Part shown: one piece after another, positions 23,601 through 34,400 of the stretch
Position numbering within the stretch: the stretch's first letter is position 1
Layout: each line of letters opens with the position of its first letter
Origin: Enoplolaimus lenunculus
Lineage: Eukaryota; Nematoda; Enoplea; Enoplida; Thoracostomopsidae
DNA length: 64,000 bases
Direction: 5' to 3'
Assembly: GCA_030248215.1 (NCBI GenBank)
Contig: JASANG010004073.1
Coordinates: forward strand, 331,995-395,994
The notes under the pieces: generated by a model
What the model was told of the DNA's origin: nothing
The model's database searches: none
Seen by the model: the letters and a program-made list of their open reading frames with translations, nothing else
Translations under genes and position numbers: made by a program

Positions 23601-25639
23601 GAACACTTTTGGAAGAAACATATAATAGTGACACTACCGTGTCCCTATGATATAAAGGTTCAACCGGATATCCGGCTCCGGCAAAAAATCGGTATCCGGC
23701 TCCGGCTTTGGTATCTTTTCTTGCCGGTTATTTGTTTTAAAAAATTAAAAAACGTTAGAATAATATACACGGCCTGTCAAAAGTTCAGTTTCGTAAGTAA
23801 TTGCATGTTCATTTTCAACAAATACAAATATAATAACCTTAATCCTGAACGTACTCTTTTTATATTATAGTACCTTGGAAAAACTGGACACCCGACCGTA
23901 AAAGTAAGACAGGCCAAACAAATATTGCAACTGAACGCAACCTTTACTACAAAAACATAGAATAATAAAATAGGGTTGGTGTTAAAGTGTTAAATTTCGT
24001 CTCGGAAACGCATTGAATTTATGTTTTATTTTAGTTTTTTGTTTCGAATTTCAGTTGTTTATGGAAATAAATAATTGAAAATATACGTGCTCGGTGTATT
24101 TTTGAGTGATAGGCAATTACTTTGCGACTGTAGTATGGTTTACTAAACCAGAACACAAGTTATAAAGAAATATGACTTTAAATAAAGCAATGAATTATCT
24201 ATCCGTCTCCGGCTCCGGCCGGATATTAGATTATCCTGCTCCGGCTCTGGCTCCGTCAGTTTCTGGTATCCGGTTGTACCCTTGCATATATGAACAAACA
24301 TATCAGGGTTCCAACATAAACTAAATTTTGCCGCGACAGGAACAGGAACAGGAATTGAATTTTTGCAGGGATTCTCACCGGAACAGAGGAATTCCGGTGG
24401 AACCCTGAATTTAATGTTTATTTCAAATTTTCAGGTATTCGACATGTTATTGTCAACAAGTGATTTGGCGAAAAGTGTCTCTGACAAAACGTCAGCGTTT
24501 CGGTCAAAAATGACAAACGCTGGATTCAATGTGATTGGAAACCTAAATCATCCTATTTGCCCAATTATGCTTGGCGATGCAAGGTAAAAACCAGTATGTA
24601 TTTGGTTATTTTTTGAAAAATATTTAAAAATTAACCACTTTTAGCCATGAATATTTTCTATTTCGTCTGGATATCTAAATTTCAAGACGGGATTTTGAAC
24701 TCGGAACTGTCGGTTGAGAACCTTTTGCAGTCACCACTCAAACTTATCCATCAACTCTGCGTCCTATCAAGAGTTTGTACTGCGTATGAGAGCGGAACGC
24801 TTTTCTGTGGGACTGCAATAAAGTTTGTTTAAGTTTTAAACTAATTTTTTGCTTACACTGTAAATTTCATTGAGTTGATTAATTAACTCAGAATCAGTTG
24901 AATCACTCAGTCTGAGTTAGGACTATCAGAACTCAGAATTTTGAGTTTATTCATTTCATTCTGAGTTAATTAATCAACTCTATCCAGAGTCAACTCAAGT
25001 GAGAGTGAGAATCAACTCAACTCAGAGTGTAGTTAATGTTTACTGATATTAATTCAGAAATAACCAACTCGCTAGCTATAAACTGATTAATCAACTCATT
25101 GGAATTTACAGTATAGGCTTAGGCTTGGGTTAACGTTTATCCTTGCGCTTAAGCTTAGGCTTAGCTTAGGCTTAGGCTTAGGAATAGGATTATAGTATTG
25201 TTACGCCTGTATTTTTTAAAGCCGCTGAAAAGTCAACAATACCCTTTTCAACCGAAAAGATAATTTAAAGTACAAAGATCCAAAAAAATTTTAGTAATCT
25301 TTTAAATGTTATAAAAAATGGTTTATGCCTCCTGGGGCCAAGATAGCAGTAGGTGGAACGTCGGTAAACGCTCTCTCTTTTATTATTTCAAATTATTCGA
25401 ATCGTAGCTAAAATATTTTAGAACTACGGTTCGACTGCGTTTCTTGTTGCAGGCTGGCGTTGCAATTTGCCGACCGAATGCTGGAAGAAGGCATCTACGT
25501 CGTTGGGTTCAGTTATCCTGTTGTTCCACGAGATGCCGCCCGGATCCGGGTTCAAATATCAGCGGCGCATACAATGGAGCACATCCACTGTGCAGTTGAA
25601 GCATTTTGTAAAATTGGCAAACAACTTGGCGTTATTTAA
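14605..25639 (+). CDS. GCAT: 2-amino-3-ketobutyrate CoA ligase (glycine C-acetyltransferase), complete, 8 exons
   Basis: Exons 14605-14706, 15576-15796, 17091-17191, 17910-18047, 19035-19208, 19874-20046, 24435-24583 and 25453-25639 join in matching phases into 414 codons plus stop (human GCAT 419). The enzyme is a PLP-dependent alpha-oxoamine synthase that converts 2-amino-3-ketobutyrate and CoA to glycine and acetyl-CoA, the second step of threonine breakdown. Visible blocks: [64 protein letters not shown] and the PLP-lysine block STLGKALGG (Lys about residue 260), then [14 protein letters not shown]. The first 25 residues are rich in Arg, Lys and Ser without acids until one Glu, as expected of a mitochondrial leader. 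Intron 1 opens with 25 tandem copies of the donor; intron 6 is 4.4 kb and full of transposons. No broken or missing motif was seen. Confidence 0.96.
14704..15172 (+). repeat. 19-bp minisatellite whose unit contains the GCAT exon 1 splice donor, 25 copies
   Basis: Unit CAGGTAAAGTTTGCTTGTT, repeated at exact 19-base steps from 14704 to about 15160. The first CAG is the last three bases of exon 1, so each unit repeats CAG|GTAAAG. Only rare variants occur: one unit has GAG for CAG (15027), two have GCTCAG and one has GTTTACTTG. The array ends in TTTGTTTTTTATTAC. Confidence 0.97.
15823..16410. mobile_element. MITE family G split by an hAT-like MITE, in GCAT intron 2
   Basis: The outer ends TTCTCAAATGTGTGTAGAACC and inverted GTCTCAAATGTGTGTTGCACC belong to family G. 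The element is interrupted at 15984 by another MITE, after which family G sequence resumes at 16372. Confidence 0.75.
15984..16371. mobile_element. hAT-like MITE nested in family G
   Basis: Ends CAGGGAGTAAACGGATATT and inverted CAGGGTGTAATCGAATATC; flanking 8-mers ccagttgg and ccaattgg (7 of 8 identical). The interior near the right end has a run of CGGAAA words. A close relative lies at 44689-45055 and a fragment at 37960-38020. Confidence 0.85.
16809..16964. mobile_element. TTAGGC-core MITE with perfect 8-bp duplication
   Basis: Flanked on both sides by gaaatgag. Left end GGACAATGTAAAGAACAGG, right end inverted GGCCCATGTAAACATCAGG. Only three CCTAAG-type words remain. Confidence 0.88.
17262..17372. 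mobile_element. Fragment of the TTCACACGTG-ended MITE
   Basis: CAAGTTGCAGCTGCAACTTC and TCGCAGCAAAAACTTGCACG resemble the arms of the element at 61435-61704. The open frame running through it to 17584 matches no family I know. Confidence 0.45.
17646..17890. mobile_element. MITE family B in GCAT intron 3
   Basis: Left end CACTGCAATTTCCAATGAG, GAGTTGA words in both orientations, and a worn right end merging into the ATTTTACAG acceptor of GCAT exon 4 at 17910. Confidence 0.7.
18170..18696. mobile_element. Harbinger-like MITE family E, complete copy
   Basis: Ends TGGGTCATCCACGTAATAC and inverted TGGGTCATCCACGTTATAC, each flanked by TTA. A 3-bp TTA/TWA duplication is typical of PIF/Harbinger. 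The 527-bp interior has only an unconvincing open frame. Second copy: 58908-59378. Confidence 0.8.
19447..19610. mobile_element. MITE family C (GAGTCA-word element)
   Basis: Ends CACTGCAAAAAACGGTGAG and inverted CACTACAGAAAACGGAGAG; the inside consists of TTGACTC/GAGTCAA words and CTTTTCCTGACTACACAAAC. Sisters: 43747-43863 and about 60973-61190. Confidence 0.82.
20085..20275. mobile_element. Mariner-like MITE family H fragment
   Basis: Begins about 40 bases after the GCAT exon 6 donor with GCGATAATGCAAGGTTATAC and continues through GGGACTCTATTCTCTTACGG, in the order seen in the full copy at 60320-60710. No terminal repeat is visible here. Confidence 0.6.
20300..21480. mobile_element. Young DNA transposon with 237-bp terminal inverted repeats
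   Basis: Left arm 20300-20536 and right arm 21244-21480 are reverse complements of equal length; I found one mismatch (GGGTAACGG against GCGTAACGG). Ends ACTAGAATGAAAAGTGCCCC. The 700-bp centre has no transposase and contains a TTAGGC-core MITE. Superfamily not assigned. Confidence 0.9.
20795..21014. mobile_element. TTAGGC-core MITE nested in the long-TIR element
   Basis: Ends GGCTCAATGTAAAGAACAGG and inverted GGCCAATGTAAAGATCAGG, with the usual GCGTAAGAATGAGCA spacers between CCTAAG tracts. The duplication is unclear. Confidence 0.82.
22656..23165 (-). repeat. tRNA-like SINE, two tandem copies
   Basis: Two direct copies (about 22656-22918 and 22919-23165). On the minus strand each has box-A-like GTGGCTGAGTGGTATGATG and box-B-like GCGGGTTCAAGTCG some 60 bases apart, then an A/T-rich 3' part (AATTGAAATTTTATGTG). 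The spacing suggests a Leu/Ser-type tRNA ancestor with a long variable arm. The two copies differ at scattered sites. Confidence 0.72.
23655..24288. mobile_element. hAT-like MITE with CCGGCTCCGG subterminal words
   Basis: Left AAGGTTCAACCGGATATCC, right inverted CAAGGGTACAACCGGATACC. Both ends are followed by CCGGCTCCGG-type words, as expected of subterminal transposase-binding repeats. The interior is AT-rich and non-coding. Confidence 0.65.
24855..25115. mobile_element. MITE family B in GCAT intron 7
   Basis: Ends CACTGTAAATTTCATTGAG and inverted CTGTAAATTCCAATGAG, both next to TA. Sequence closely follows the 6349-6598 copy. Confidence 0.82.
25105..25215. mobile_element. TTAGGC-core MITE partial copy
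   Basis: TTAGGCTTAGCTTAGGCTTA words, then AATAGGATTATAGTATTG and TTACGCCTGTA; abuts the family B copy. Confidence 0.55.
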
Positions 25640-25737
25640 TATACTTTAAATTTGCAATTTTTAGTATTAAAAATTAAATTTTGCAGTTCTTACAACGTTT
25701 TAATTATGATGGTCAAGCGGTGCTCGTACGGTGCATT

Positions 25738-25945
25738 GGGCCCATATAAAGATCAGGGGCGGAACGTTTTTCTGTGGGACTACAATAGAGGATTAAGCTC
25801 ACAAATTAGACTAATTTTTAGCTTTGTCGTAGAGTTAGGTATAGGCTCATTCTTATGTTTTTAGGCTAATAGACAAGATTAGGCTTTAGACTTAGAAATA
25901 TGGTTAAACTACAGTGACAACGGCCCTGTACTACACAGTAGCCGT
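25738..25945. mobile_element. TTAGGC-core MITE copy
   Basis: Begins GGGCCCATATAAAGATCAGG and ends near GGCCCTGTACTACACAGTAG. Hexamers are decayed to AGGCTTTAGACTTAG. Confidence 0.7.
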
Positions 25946-26720
25946 GTACTGTGTACCTGAAAACGTGCACCCAAATTAATGCACAAACCACAGTGTTTAA
26001 ACAATGATTATTGGCGACTGCGCGCAGTTAAAAAATAACCTAATTTCTCAGAACGCTTGGTCAGTTTTGTGCTTTGCGAAACATTTCCAGAGAACCAAAA
26101 ATCTAGTACTGCTAAAGGCCTTTTAGACAAACCAGATTATTCCTAAAAGGTTAAATTTTTATCACATCGTTTACGCTTGCTCGTAAGTAAGACTGACATG
26201 AATTTATACCTTCTAGAAATAAAATCATCGGCTTCGACCACGAGTGTTTTAAATGCCACCATACCTTAGTTGAAATGCCCATATATCAGGCTATACACAC
26301 TATAGAAGCTTTTTCATGTGACCACATTATGTTCCCAAGCCGAAACCTTTTTAGGCAAACTGTTTTTATATTTATATGTATATGTATTAATTCCTAGCTT
26401 CTCTCTATATGCGTGTGTGTCGGCTTGGTTTTTTTATTCTTTTTTGGTCGTAAAGACAACCTGGTTATAGAAAAAGACAATTTTCAACTGTGGTTTACCC
26501 GAAATTGGCTCAAATGTGTTTGCACGGCAACGTCGGTGTCCGCTATCCGTTCAAGTGGAGCCAACCAAATTATTTGGTTTTAAGCAGAGATGAGTACTTC
26601 TTTTGAAAATACCGCTGTTCAGGACGAGCGTATAAACCAGGATTTGATTTCGATGGGAATAACCGCAATAAGTTTTGTGCGAGTGAACATAGCAAGTGAC
26701 AAATTATTTTGACCTCTGAT

Positions 26721-27398
26721 GCGGGGTTCACGTTATAACCGGGGCAGGTGGGACACGGTTTGTCCCATGTTGATTCGACATCAACGTTAAAATTTGGGCT
26801 GTTATATTGGGTCGACAGACAAAACTCAAATGTCATATGACATTAGCTTACAAACCACCGCTCTCAAATGATCAATGTGTACAAGGGACGGTTTGTCAAG
26901 TGATACTGTAGGACATTTACACGAATATCATATGATATTCCAAAATTTCAACGAAGATCATATGATATTCAGCGGGACAGTGTAACCTTTGGGCACTAAT
27001 AAATGAACAAAAAGTCGGATGGCAGCGGCATAGATGTGCTAAAAATACCAAATACATGCCTGCAAACTGTTTCCGACACAAAATCGCTTTTAGAACCACA
27101 GCTTCAAAATTCAAAAATTCAAATTTCAAATTTTGGTATCATATGTTATACAACAGGACAATTTGGGTATGTTACCTCAAGTATGCAGATATTTGAAAAA
27201 ATGTCATATGATATTCGCAGACAATCCGTCGAATATCATATGATATTGAAGAACAAATGGTGATCCACACATGATAATAGCAGACAAATACGAATTTTTG
27301 AATACGATATGGGGTTTATAAGCAGACAAAATGTTACCCAATAGTCTAATAGGGACAAAACGTGTCCCAAGCTGCCCCGGTTATAACGTGAACCCCGC
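26721..27398. mobile_element. MITE family D with repeated CATATG palindromes
   Basis: Ends GCGGGGTTCACGTTATAACC and inverted identical at 20 bases. Inside, ATATCATATGATATTC-type palindromes recur at about 26834, 26925, 26955, 27205 and 27235. Sister 37229-37865, worn part 58745-58905. Confidence 0.82.
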
Positions 27399-27457
27399 AT
27401 GAAGGTTGTTCTGTTGTCTATAGAAGTGCTTTTTTTGGAGTCTTCAGAAATTTCGAT

Positions 27458-27690
27458 GGACGGAACAGTATTATAAGCATATTTCTAAGAGTAAGCCTAA
27501 GCCTAAGCCTAAGTGTAAGAATGAGCATATTCCTAAGCCTAAGCCTTCGCTTATGCCTAAGCCTAAGTCTAAGAATGAGCGTATTCATAAGCCTAAGCCA
27601 AAGCGTATGCCTAAGCCAAGCAAAGAAATTAGCCTGAAGATTTAAGCTTGCTCTTTTCTAGTCACACAGAAAAACGTTCGGCCCCTGATC
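27458..27690. mobile_element. TTAGGC-core MITE copy
   Basis: GGACGGAACAGTATTATAAG, three CCTAAG tracts separated by AAGAATGAGCATATTCC, ending near AACGTTCGGCCCCTGATC; the terminal GGCCC ends are trimmed on both sides. Confidence 0.72.
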
Positions 27691-27989
27691 TAAGGCGATA
27701 TTTCAATAAACAGGATATATCCACTATCATTGTCCTATACGACGGCCGTTATTTTAGTACACGAAACACGATTTGTAGCTATAGAATTGATTTTCATTGG
27801 CGAAATCCCAAACCTAGCACCCGAGTTTGTTCCAAGGATTAGGACAGATTTGAAATAGTACAGTGCTATTTGAGCTTGTTCAATTTCCGCTGCAATGTTT
27901 ATAATTTATATATAAAAACTATTTTTCAAAAATACCAATACCTTGAATGTGTCCAGTTTCTAAAGAAATTGGACACAGCGTTAGGGAGG

Positions 27990-28150
27990 CGTCATACAGT
28001 TGATGACGTCTGGCACCGTCTGTCACCTTCAGGTGCCGTCCGTCACCGTACGTCACCTTACGGTATCGTGCGTAAATTACTCACGTGCGATATGGTGACG
28101 GACGCTGACGGATGGTGGGACACGACAACTATAGCGTCACCCTTATTTGG
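27990..28150. mobile_element. MITE family F, short copy
   Basis: GGCACCGTCTGTCACC, CCGTCCGTCACCGTACG and inverted GTGACGGACGCTGACGG arms; the right end CGACAACTATAGCGTCACCC gives the family's AGGGTGACGCTATA terminus. Confidence 0.62.
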
Positions 28151-28174
28151 CGGATTTGGTGGTATACGAAGACT

Positions 28175-28364
28175 GGCCCATGTATAGAACAGCGCCGGAT
28201 CGTTTTCCGGAGGGGCTATAATACAGTCAGTTTAAGATTTAGACTAATTTTTTTCGCTTAGGCTTAGGCTTAGGCTTAGGCTCATCCATACGCTTAGGCT
28301 TAGGCTTCGGCTTAGACTTAGGTATATGCTTATACTATTGTTCCGGCCCTGTTCTATATGGGCC
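28175..28364. mobile_element. TTAGGC-core MITE with perfect 8-bp duplication
   Basis: Flanked on both sides by cgaagact. Ends GGCCCATGTATAGAACAGC and inverted GGCCCATATAGAACAGGG. Confidence 0.92.
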
Positions 28365-28651
28365 CGAAGACTAATACAGACACCCCCATTCCAAATGTTG
28401 AACTAAGAATTATTTATGGGGGGTTGGTTCAGGTTTATTAAATTGCCAAACAGCTCCAGTTTATAGCCCGAATACGTGACAGTTTAACAAAATTTGCGAT
28501 TTGGCTGCAAATTGTAAATATTGAAATATCAAAATATTTACTAGACATACTTTAAGAACTGCCAAAACTCAGAGCACTCAAGGTATTTTTACAACTGAAA
28601 AGTCACGAATCCCTCGATGGGAAACGTTCGCGTTTTCATATTTGAATTTTG

Positions 28652-28847
28652 GCCCATGTAAAGATCAGAAGCGGAACGTTTTTCTGTACGACTACAATAG
28701 AGTAAGCTTAAGCTTTAGACTAATCTTTTTGTTTGGCTTAGGCTTCTGCTTAGGAATAAACGCATTTTAAAACGCTTAGACTTCGGCTTAGGTTTAGGCT
28801 AAGGAATATGCATATAATACTGTTCTGCACGTGTTGGTTGCATTGGC
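28652..28847. mobile_element. TTAGGC-core MITE with perfect 8-bp duplication
   Basis: Flanked on both sides by ttgaattt. Left end TGGCCCATGTAAAGATCAG; the right end is worn (TGTTGGTTGCATTGGC). Confidence 0.88.
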
Positions 28848-29049
28848 TTGAATTTCTTAACAATTTGACTTCAGTTAATATCTTGAATATATTAAAATAT
28901 ATTTAACAAAGCATTCTTAATAAATAAATATTTTTAAAAATTATGCCCGAAAATTGCTAAAAATATACTCGGCACAATACCAAAGCGGTTCATCACCCGA
29001 AGAAAGTAGACCACGAAACTAATCAACTGTTTGAATAGCATTCCCAATC

Positions 29050-30936
29050 ATGGACAAGCTAACGTCAATGCTTACATCAACCCTGACCTCAGTTGTGTCA
29101 GAATCGTCTCGTTTATGTGACCGATTTCAATCCGAACTGGAAGATTTAATAGAAAACTCTGCCTCGAGTTCAAAGTCAACTGAACGGGCTCGCCAGTTGC
29201 TCAACGAACGAGCTCAACGTCTCAAACGCGGGCCGGAGCTGGTGTTGTTTCATCAAACAACACCAGAAGCGGCGAAACAAATTGTAGAGACAGGTATATA
29301 CTGATTCGTAACCAGACGGTTGCCAGTGCAGGGGGGGGGCTTAAACCTCCTAGAAATACTGGACCCCCTTTCTTTTAGAAGAGGTCTGCTTCGCTTGTAA
29401 TCTTATGAAATCAACTACATGCCCCTACGAAAAATATTTTGGTCAACCTAACTCGTTGAACTTGCTTGTCTGGGCCCATGTAAAGATCAAGAGCGGAACG
29501 TTTTTCTGTGAGACTACAAAATAGTAAACTTAAGCTTTACACAATTGTTTTGCTTGGCTTACGCTTAGGCTTATGAATATGCTTGTAATTCTGTTCCGCC
29601 CCTTTTCTTTACATTGGCCCACGTCTGGGTATATATCGTGTAATTTTTGTAAACACATAGAAGTGGATACAAAGCGTTTTAAGTATACGCTCTCAGGCCA
29701 AGTATCCAAACACCCCCAAACCTAGAGATAAGTCTCGCTTGGAAGCACTCATGCAGGGGCTCCAAAGTACCTGATCTCAAATCGGTGGGACATATGTTGG
29801 GAGCGTAATCATTAAAAAACTCACAAGTCAAATGAGAAAAAAATATTGACCCCAGCGCGATTCTTAACCCTAAACTGTGCCAAAATATCCAGTACAATGA
29901 CACTGACACTGAGTTTGGGTCTGCGGCACAGGGTGGAACGTTCTTCCATAGTTGAGGCACAGGTTGGAATGTTCTTCCATAGTTGAACAGTTAGCTTAAA
30001 GCCTGGGTCTGAACAGACCCTAGTGACCCTCAAAAGAATATCTTTTGATGCCAATAAGTATATGACGGGCAAAATTTGTTTCGCAAACTTAAATGAAATT
30101 TTAATAAAATGTTTTCATGTTCAAGCTGCTGTTTACTATTTTTTGTACAAAAATTCTCTTTTTTATTTAAAGTTGAGAATCGAACAAATTAAACCTAAAA
30201 TATGCAAATAACATTTGTTTACCAAAGTTGACTTGAAATGATGCTATCGCTTTTCAGTACAGCGTAAAAAATATGCTCAAAAATTAATTTCTGGTGACAT
30301 ACGGTAATTTGTCTCCGATACCATCCTATTGGCACTGGATAACCGCAAGGCGCTGGAAGTCATCGCTAGGCATTAATGCTAAGCCGGATCCAGAAATTTC
30401 ACACGCGGGACGGGCTGGCAAGTGTTATGAAATGCAATTTTTACAGTATGCTATATAATATAGGCGCCAATTTTTTGGCGGGGAAAATTGCAAGGTAGAG
30501 AGGGACCTTACCATTTTACCACAAAAAATTTTCTGCTGCCTTAATGGTTTAACTTTACCTTTTAGCTAATTCATCGGTTTCAGGTATAATGAAACGTGGC
30601 GTTACCGGTATGGCAGGCCCAGGAATCTATTTTGCGGACAAGCGCTATTTTACGAACCATAAACGAAACCCGATAATGTTTTCTGACTGCGGGGGTGAAC
30701 CTGGGGTGGTGCTCAAATGTGAAGTCAAAATGGGTCGCACCCTAGAGCTGGACTCTCGGGGAGACAAAGCGCTAGATTTTTACCGTCTGCTTATGGCCGG
30801 GTACGATTCGGTGGTGATTGAAAGAATTAACGGACGCGAGTATGTTGTATATGGCTCGGATCAAGTCACGGTGCTCAAACAAACGCATACTGGATTGGGA
30901 TTGGATATTCGTGGACGGAAGTATGCGTTTTCGTGA
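29050..30936 (+). CDS. PARP-type ADP-ribosyltransferase, 198 residues, 2 exons
   Basis: Exons 29050-29293 and 30584-30936 join in phase 1. The product is little more than a PARP catalytic fold: an N-terminal helical Ser/Glu-rich stretch (1-60), then VLFHQTTPEAA with His68, GMAGPGIYFADKR with Tyr97, AGYDSVVIER, and REYVVYGSDQ with Glu167. These are the His-Tyr-Glu triad of active PARPs, in order, so NAD-dependent mono- or poly-ADP-ribosylation is possible; substrate is unknown. There is no WWE, macro, zinc-finger or ankyrin domain and no signal peptide, so a small cytosolic or nuclear enzyme is likely. Similar stand-alone domains occur in marine invertebrates and large viruses, which leaves old transfer open. 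The start ATG has a favourable context (AATCATGG). The intron carries a TTAGGC-core MITE. Confidence 0.85.
29473..29619. mobile_element. TTAGGC-core MITE in the PARP-like gene intron
   Basis: Ends GGCCCATGTAAAGATCAAG and inverted GGCCAATGTAAAGAAAAGG; only two or three hexamers. Flanks cttgtctg and cacgtctg match at 6 of 8. Confidence 0.82.
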
Positions 30937-30956
30937 GCGGCGATAAGCTTTTGTTT

Positions 30957-31262
30957 GCACGGTGAACGATTCGTTTCTCACGGTAACGAAGTTTTCCACG
31001 CAATTTCATTTTTCCACGATGACGCAGTTCTTCAGGTTATAAAATTTCCCACGCTCAGTGACTCGTTTTCCACGGCTCGACGATAGTTTCCACGGTAACG
31101 CAATTTCTCACGGTAATGCAATTCTCACGGTAAAAGCGAAATTACGCACAGCAAACGCTAGTCTCAGGCCAAAACGCGATTTCCACTATTTGACGATTCG
31201 TATCGCACAGTTCAGCGATAAATTCCCACGTTGGGAACGACACTTTACTGGCGTCCGAGGTC
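30957..31262 (+). repeat. Degenerate tandem words downstream of the PARP-like gene
   Basis: Loosely repeated TTTCCACGGTAACGCAATT, TTCTCACGGTAATGCAATT and TTCCCACGCTCAGTGACTCG units of about 20-30 bases, starting about 20 bases after the stop codon. Similar words occur just beyond the REXO1 stop. Confidence 0.6.
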
Positions 31263-31337
31263 ACGCCAGAAACGGTACTCAAACATTAATATTTGAGAGA
31301 CTCTATTTTTAAACATTCTGAACGTGTCCCTGATCAA

Positions 31338-31372
31338 AAATAAATAAATAAATAAATAAATAAATATATAAA
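31338..31372. repeat. (AAAT)n microsatellite between convergent genes
   Basis: AATAAATAAATAAATAAATA lies between the PARP-like gene stop (30936, plus) and the DEG/ENaC stop (31413, minus). It contains overlapping AATAAA poly(A)-signal matches usable by the plus-strand gene. Confidence 0.7.
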
Positions 31373-31412
31373 CAAAACAAAAAAGGTAAAATAAAATTAA
31401 ACGCCCATTCCC

Positions 31413-34400
31413 TCATACATACGCTTCAGTACGTATCCAATTTGGTATCTGCATTTTAAATACTCGCACTCCACCGGTACAAACCGCTAGCTGACCACAA
31501 CTGCGCTCGCTTGGACCGTCTGGGATAACTTCACAACAATCTGGGACCGGCCTGTCTTCAACTGACGAAACCGAACTATCGCACATTGGAATTTGATCCA
31601 GATCAAAATACAGCGGTGGCGCCGTTTGTGGCATCTCACGATCTGCTGTGAACTCTGAAATAAACTCCGGATCACACTCCTGAACGACTTCAAATGGTTG
31701 CAAATCGCTTTCTTCGCTTGAATCTCGCGCAAATCTGGGATTTGTCTCGAATCTGGATTTCGAATCAAATCTAGGATTTGCTTCCGATCTGGGATTTGAC
31801 TGCGATCTGGGAGTTGAAGCGTTTGGACGACGGTGTGTACTCATCCATTGTTTTGATTGTTTGTAGTACGACATTAGCTTGAGTTGCTTGCGACGTGTCA
31901 TAATCGCTTTGCTTATGTCTAAAATATAACCTATATTTTGGTTTAGCACTTTTTCGTGTATCAAAACTATTTATTATAGAAAATTGATAATCGTTATTGT
32001 ATTTTCATAAATGAAACTTTTTTTACACTTTTACAAGTTTTGAATTAGCAAAATTCAGCATTACAATTTACACAACTATTTTCGCGGAATTTAAAATTAT
32101 GAGCGATTGAGTCCCTAGTCTAAACAAGTTTAGAAACTCTTATTTATAAACTTTATGAAAAAACGCTATTTTGGAAAAATTTAAATATAACAAAATTTAA
32201 TATCTTTCTATACTATTAGGGCCTGAAGGTGTTTGCCGAAACGCTCTGTTTCAAATTTTAGACTGTATTTCAAAATTCACCCATCAATTTCATTCAATTT
32301 TTTGGCCCGTGTCAGCGGTAAAACGTTTGTCTGTGGGACTACAATAGAGTAAGTAAGCTTAAACTTTAGACGATGCTTGGCATAGGCTTAGGCTTAAGCT
32401 TAGGCTTAGGCTTAAGCTTAGGCTTAGGCTTAGGCTTAGGAATAAACACATTTTTACGCTTAGGCTTAGGCTTAGAAATATGCTTTAATACTGTTCCATC
32501 CCTGTTCCTTACATTGGCCCATTTTTCTACAATTACTCTCTACCTACTAAAACCAAAGAACTTTTTCTAAATTGCAATGCAAAAAACTCAACAACACCCG
32601 TGATCTCAACCATCCTCAATGCAATACACTGGTGGATCCAACAAGGGACGCCCCGGCCTACACCCCCCGAACAACGAATCAAATGCAACATTTTGCATTA
32701 ACGTTTAGCACTAACATAACGTCTGGCGTTTCGTTCGCTTCACTCGCAACTTTTTTTCCACTATTACACGTTGCGCGCCCCCTCCCATTTTAGAGATTCC
32801 TCCACCCGCCAATAATCTAATACAACCGCGACCCTCAAGTATGTTTACCGAACCCAGCAAATAAACAATGAAATATCGCAAGAACAGATCCGCCCAAATA
32901 AACGCCAAATAATCCACCAATCGAACCCAAGAACGATTCCAACGTCATCGTATAAAATTGCGTCATTTCAGCATATTCCAGCGATTTAAAAAATATATGA
33001 ATATTTGAATGCGTCAACCAGCGTCGATCATACTTTGTCGCCAAGCGTTCGTCAATATGATACGGTATACTTGATACCGTTCGTTCATATGACCATTGAA
33101 TACACGGCGGTTCGCACCGACGACTACACTGCGCTACCGTTTCGTTGATATCGGGATTTGATTGGACACAATCGATCAGCTCTCGAAGTCCACAAATTCT
33201 CAACTTTTCAACGCCTCTGTTAATATGATAAAATACTACAGGACAACATCGGCAGCGTTGGCGAAAAAATTCAAATTCACACGTTTTAATACAGTAATCC
33301 AGCGACGTATCGCTGCCTGGTCGACACGGACTCTTGCGTCGATTGAGTAAAATTGTCTTTTTGGGCGCAAGATGAACTAACGTAAACGCACCCGGCAACG
33401 CAGCGATAAATTGTGAGTCAAATTCCGTTAAAAAATGATACGAAACGCCAATAAATATGCCTTCAACTCGTAAGGATTTTGGCGAATACCACCGTCGGCC
33501 AGTTTTGGCAAAAACGTTGAGTAACGCTCCAAAATCAGCATAAACGCCGTGTTCTTTGGTTTGATTTTTACCCTGTAACACGTAACAGATGCCAAAATTG
33601 TTGAAAACAATCGGTGTCGACTCTTCACAGCAGTCAATCGGTCGTAAACTGCCCATATTACTTTTGGCACCGCGGGTACAATATTTTAAAAAACGTCTAC
33701 ATTCGTGTCCCAGGCTAAATACAAGATCTTTAAACGTCATATTGCGTTCAGATAATATCGTTTCAATATACTCCAACGGCGCTGAATGTTGATGAAATTG
33801 ACTCGCTTCAGTGACGATACGACTAAAATTCCACATCCAACTAAACATGCCCACCAACTGGAGCGCTTGAGCCCTTCGAATCGCTTCACTCATCTGTCGA
33901 GCGCCTTCGAGTGCCCCCTGGCCCGGTTCCACGGCATTCTCTGGAGGGTCAATAGTTCCAAATTCTAAACTTGTTAACGCGGTATAATTTTGAGGGTTAA
34001 CGTCACACAATAAGATGTCAGGAAATTTTAACGAATTAGCACTTGTTATCGTAAATCCAAACGCTGTATTTTGTTCGTAATATTCTAACGCTAAGCGTAT
34101 TATTTGATAGCCAGCAATACCAAATGCACCAAATATTACAAATATCCAAAGAATTTTTTTCCATACGGCATTCGCAAGCCACATTGAGTAAAATCCGTGT
34201 AAAGGGGTGCTCTCGCAAAAATATTTTAACCCCCATATTTGGTTGTATTTCAGAGTGTTTAATTTATCACTGCACTCCTGTCGCACTGTTCGGCTTTTGG
34301 TTGAACCGTGTCGAACAGTGTCGTGCTCTTGTTTGCCAGAATAACTATGGCACTCTTGTTTGCCAGAAAGAGTATGGCACTCTTGTTTGCGAGAAAGAGT

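Larger units (their letters stand above)
25640..29049. other. Intergenic region GCAT to the PARP-like gene
   Basis: Occupied by TTAGGC-core, family D and family F copies listed separately. The 25950-26715 stretch shows no exon and no repeat I can name. Confidence 0.55.
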
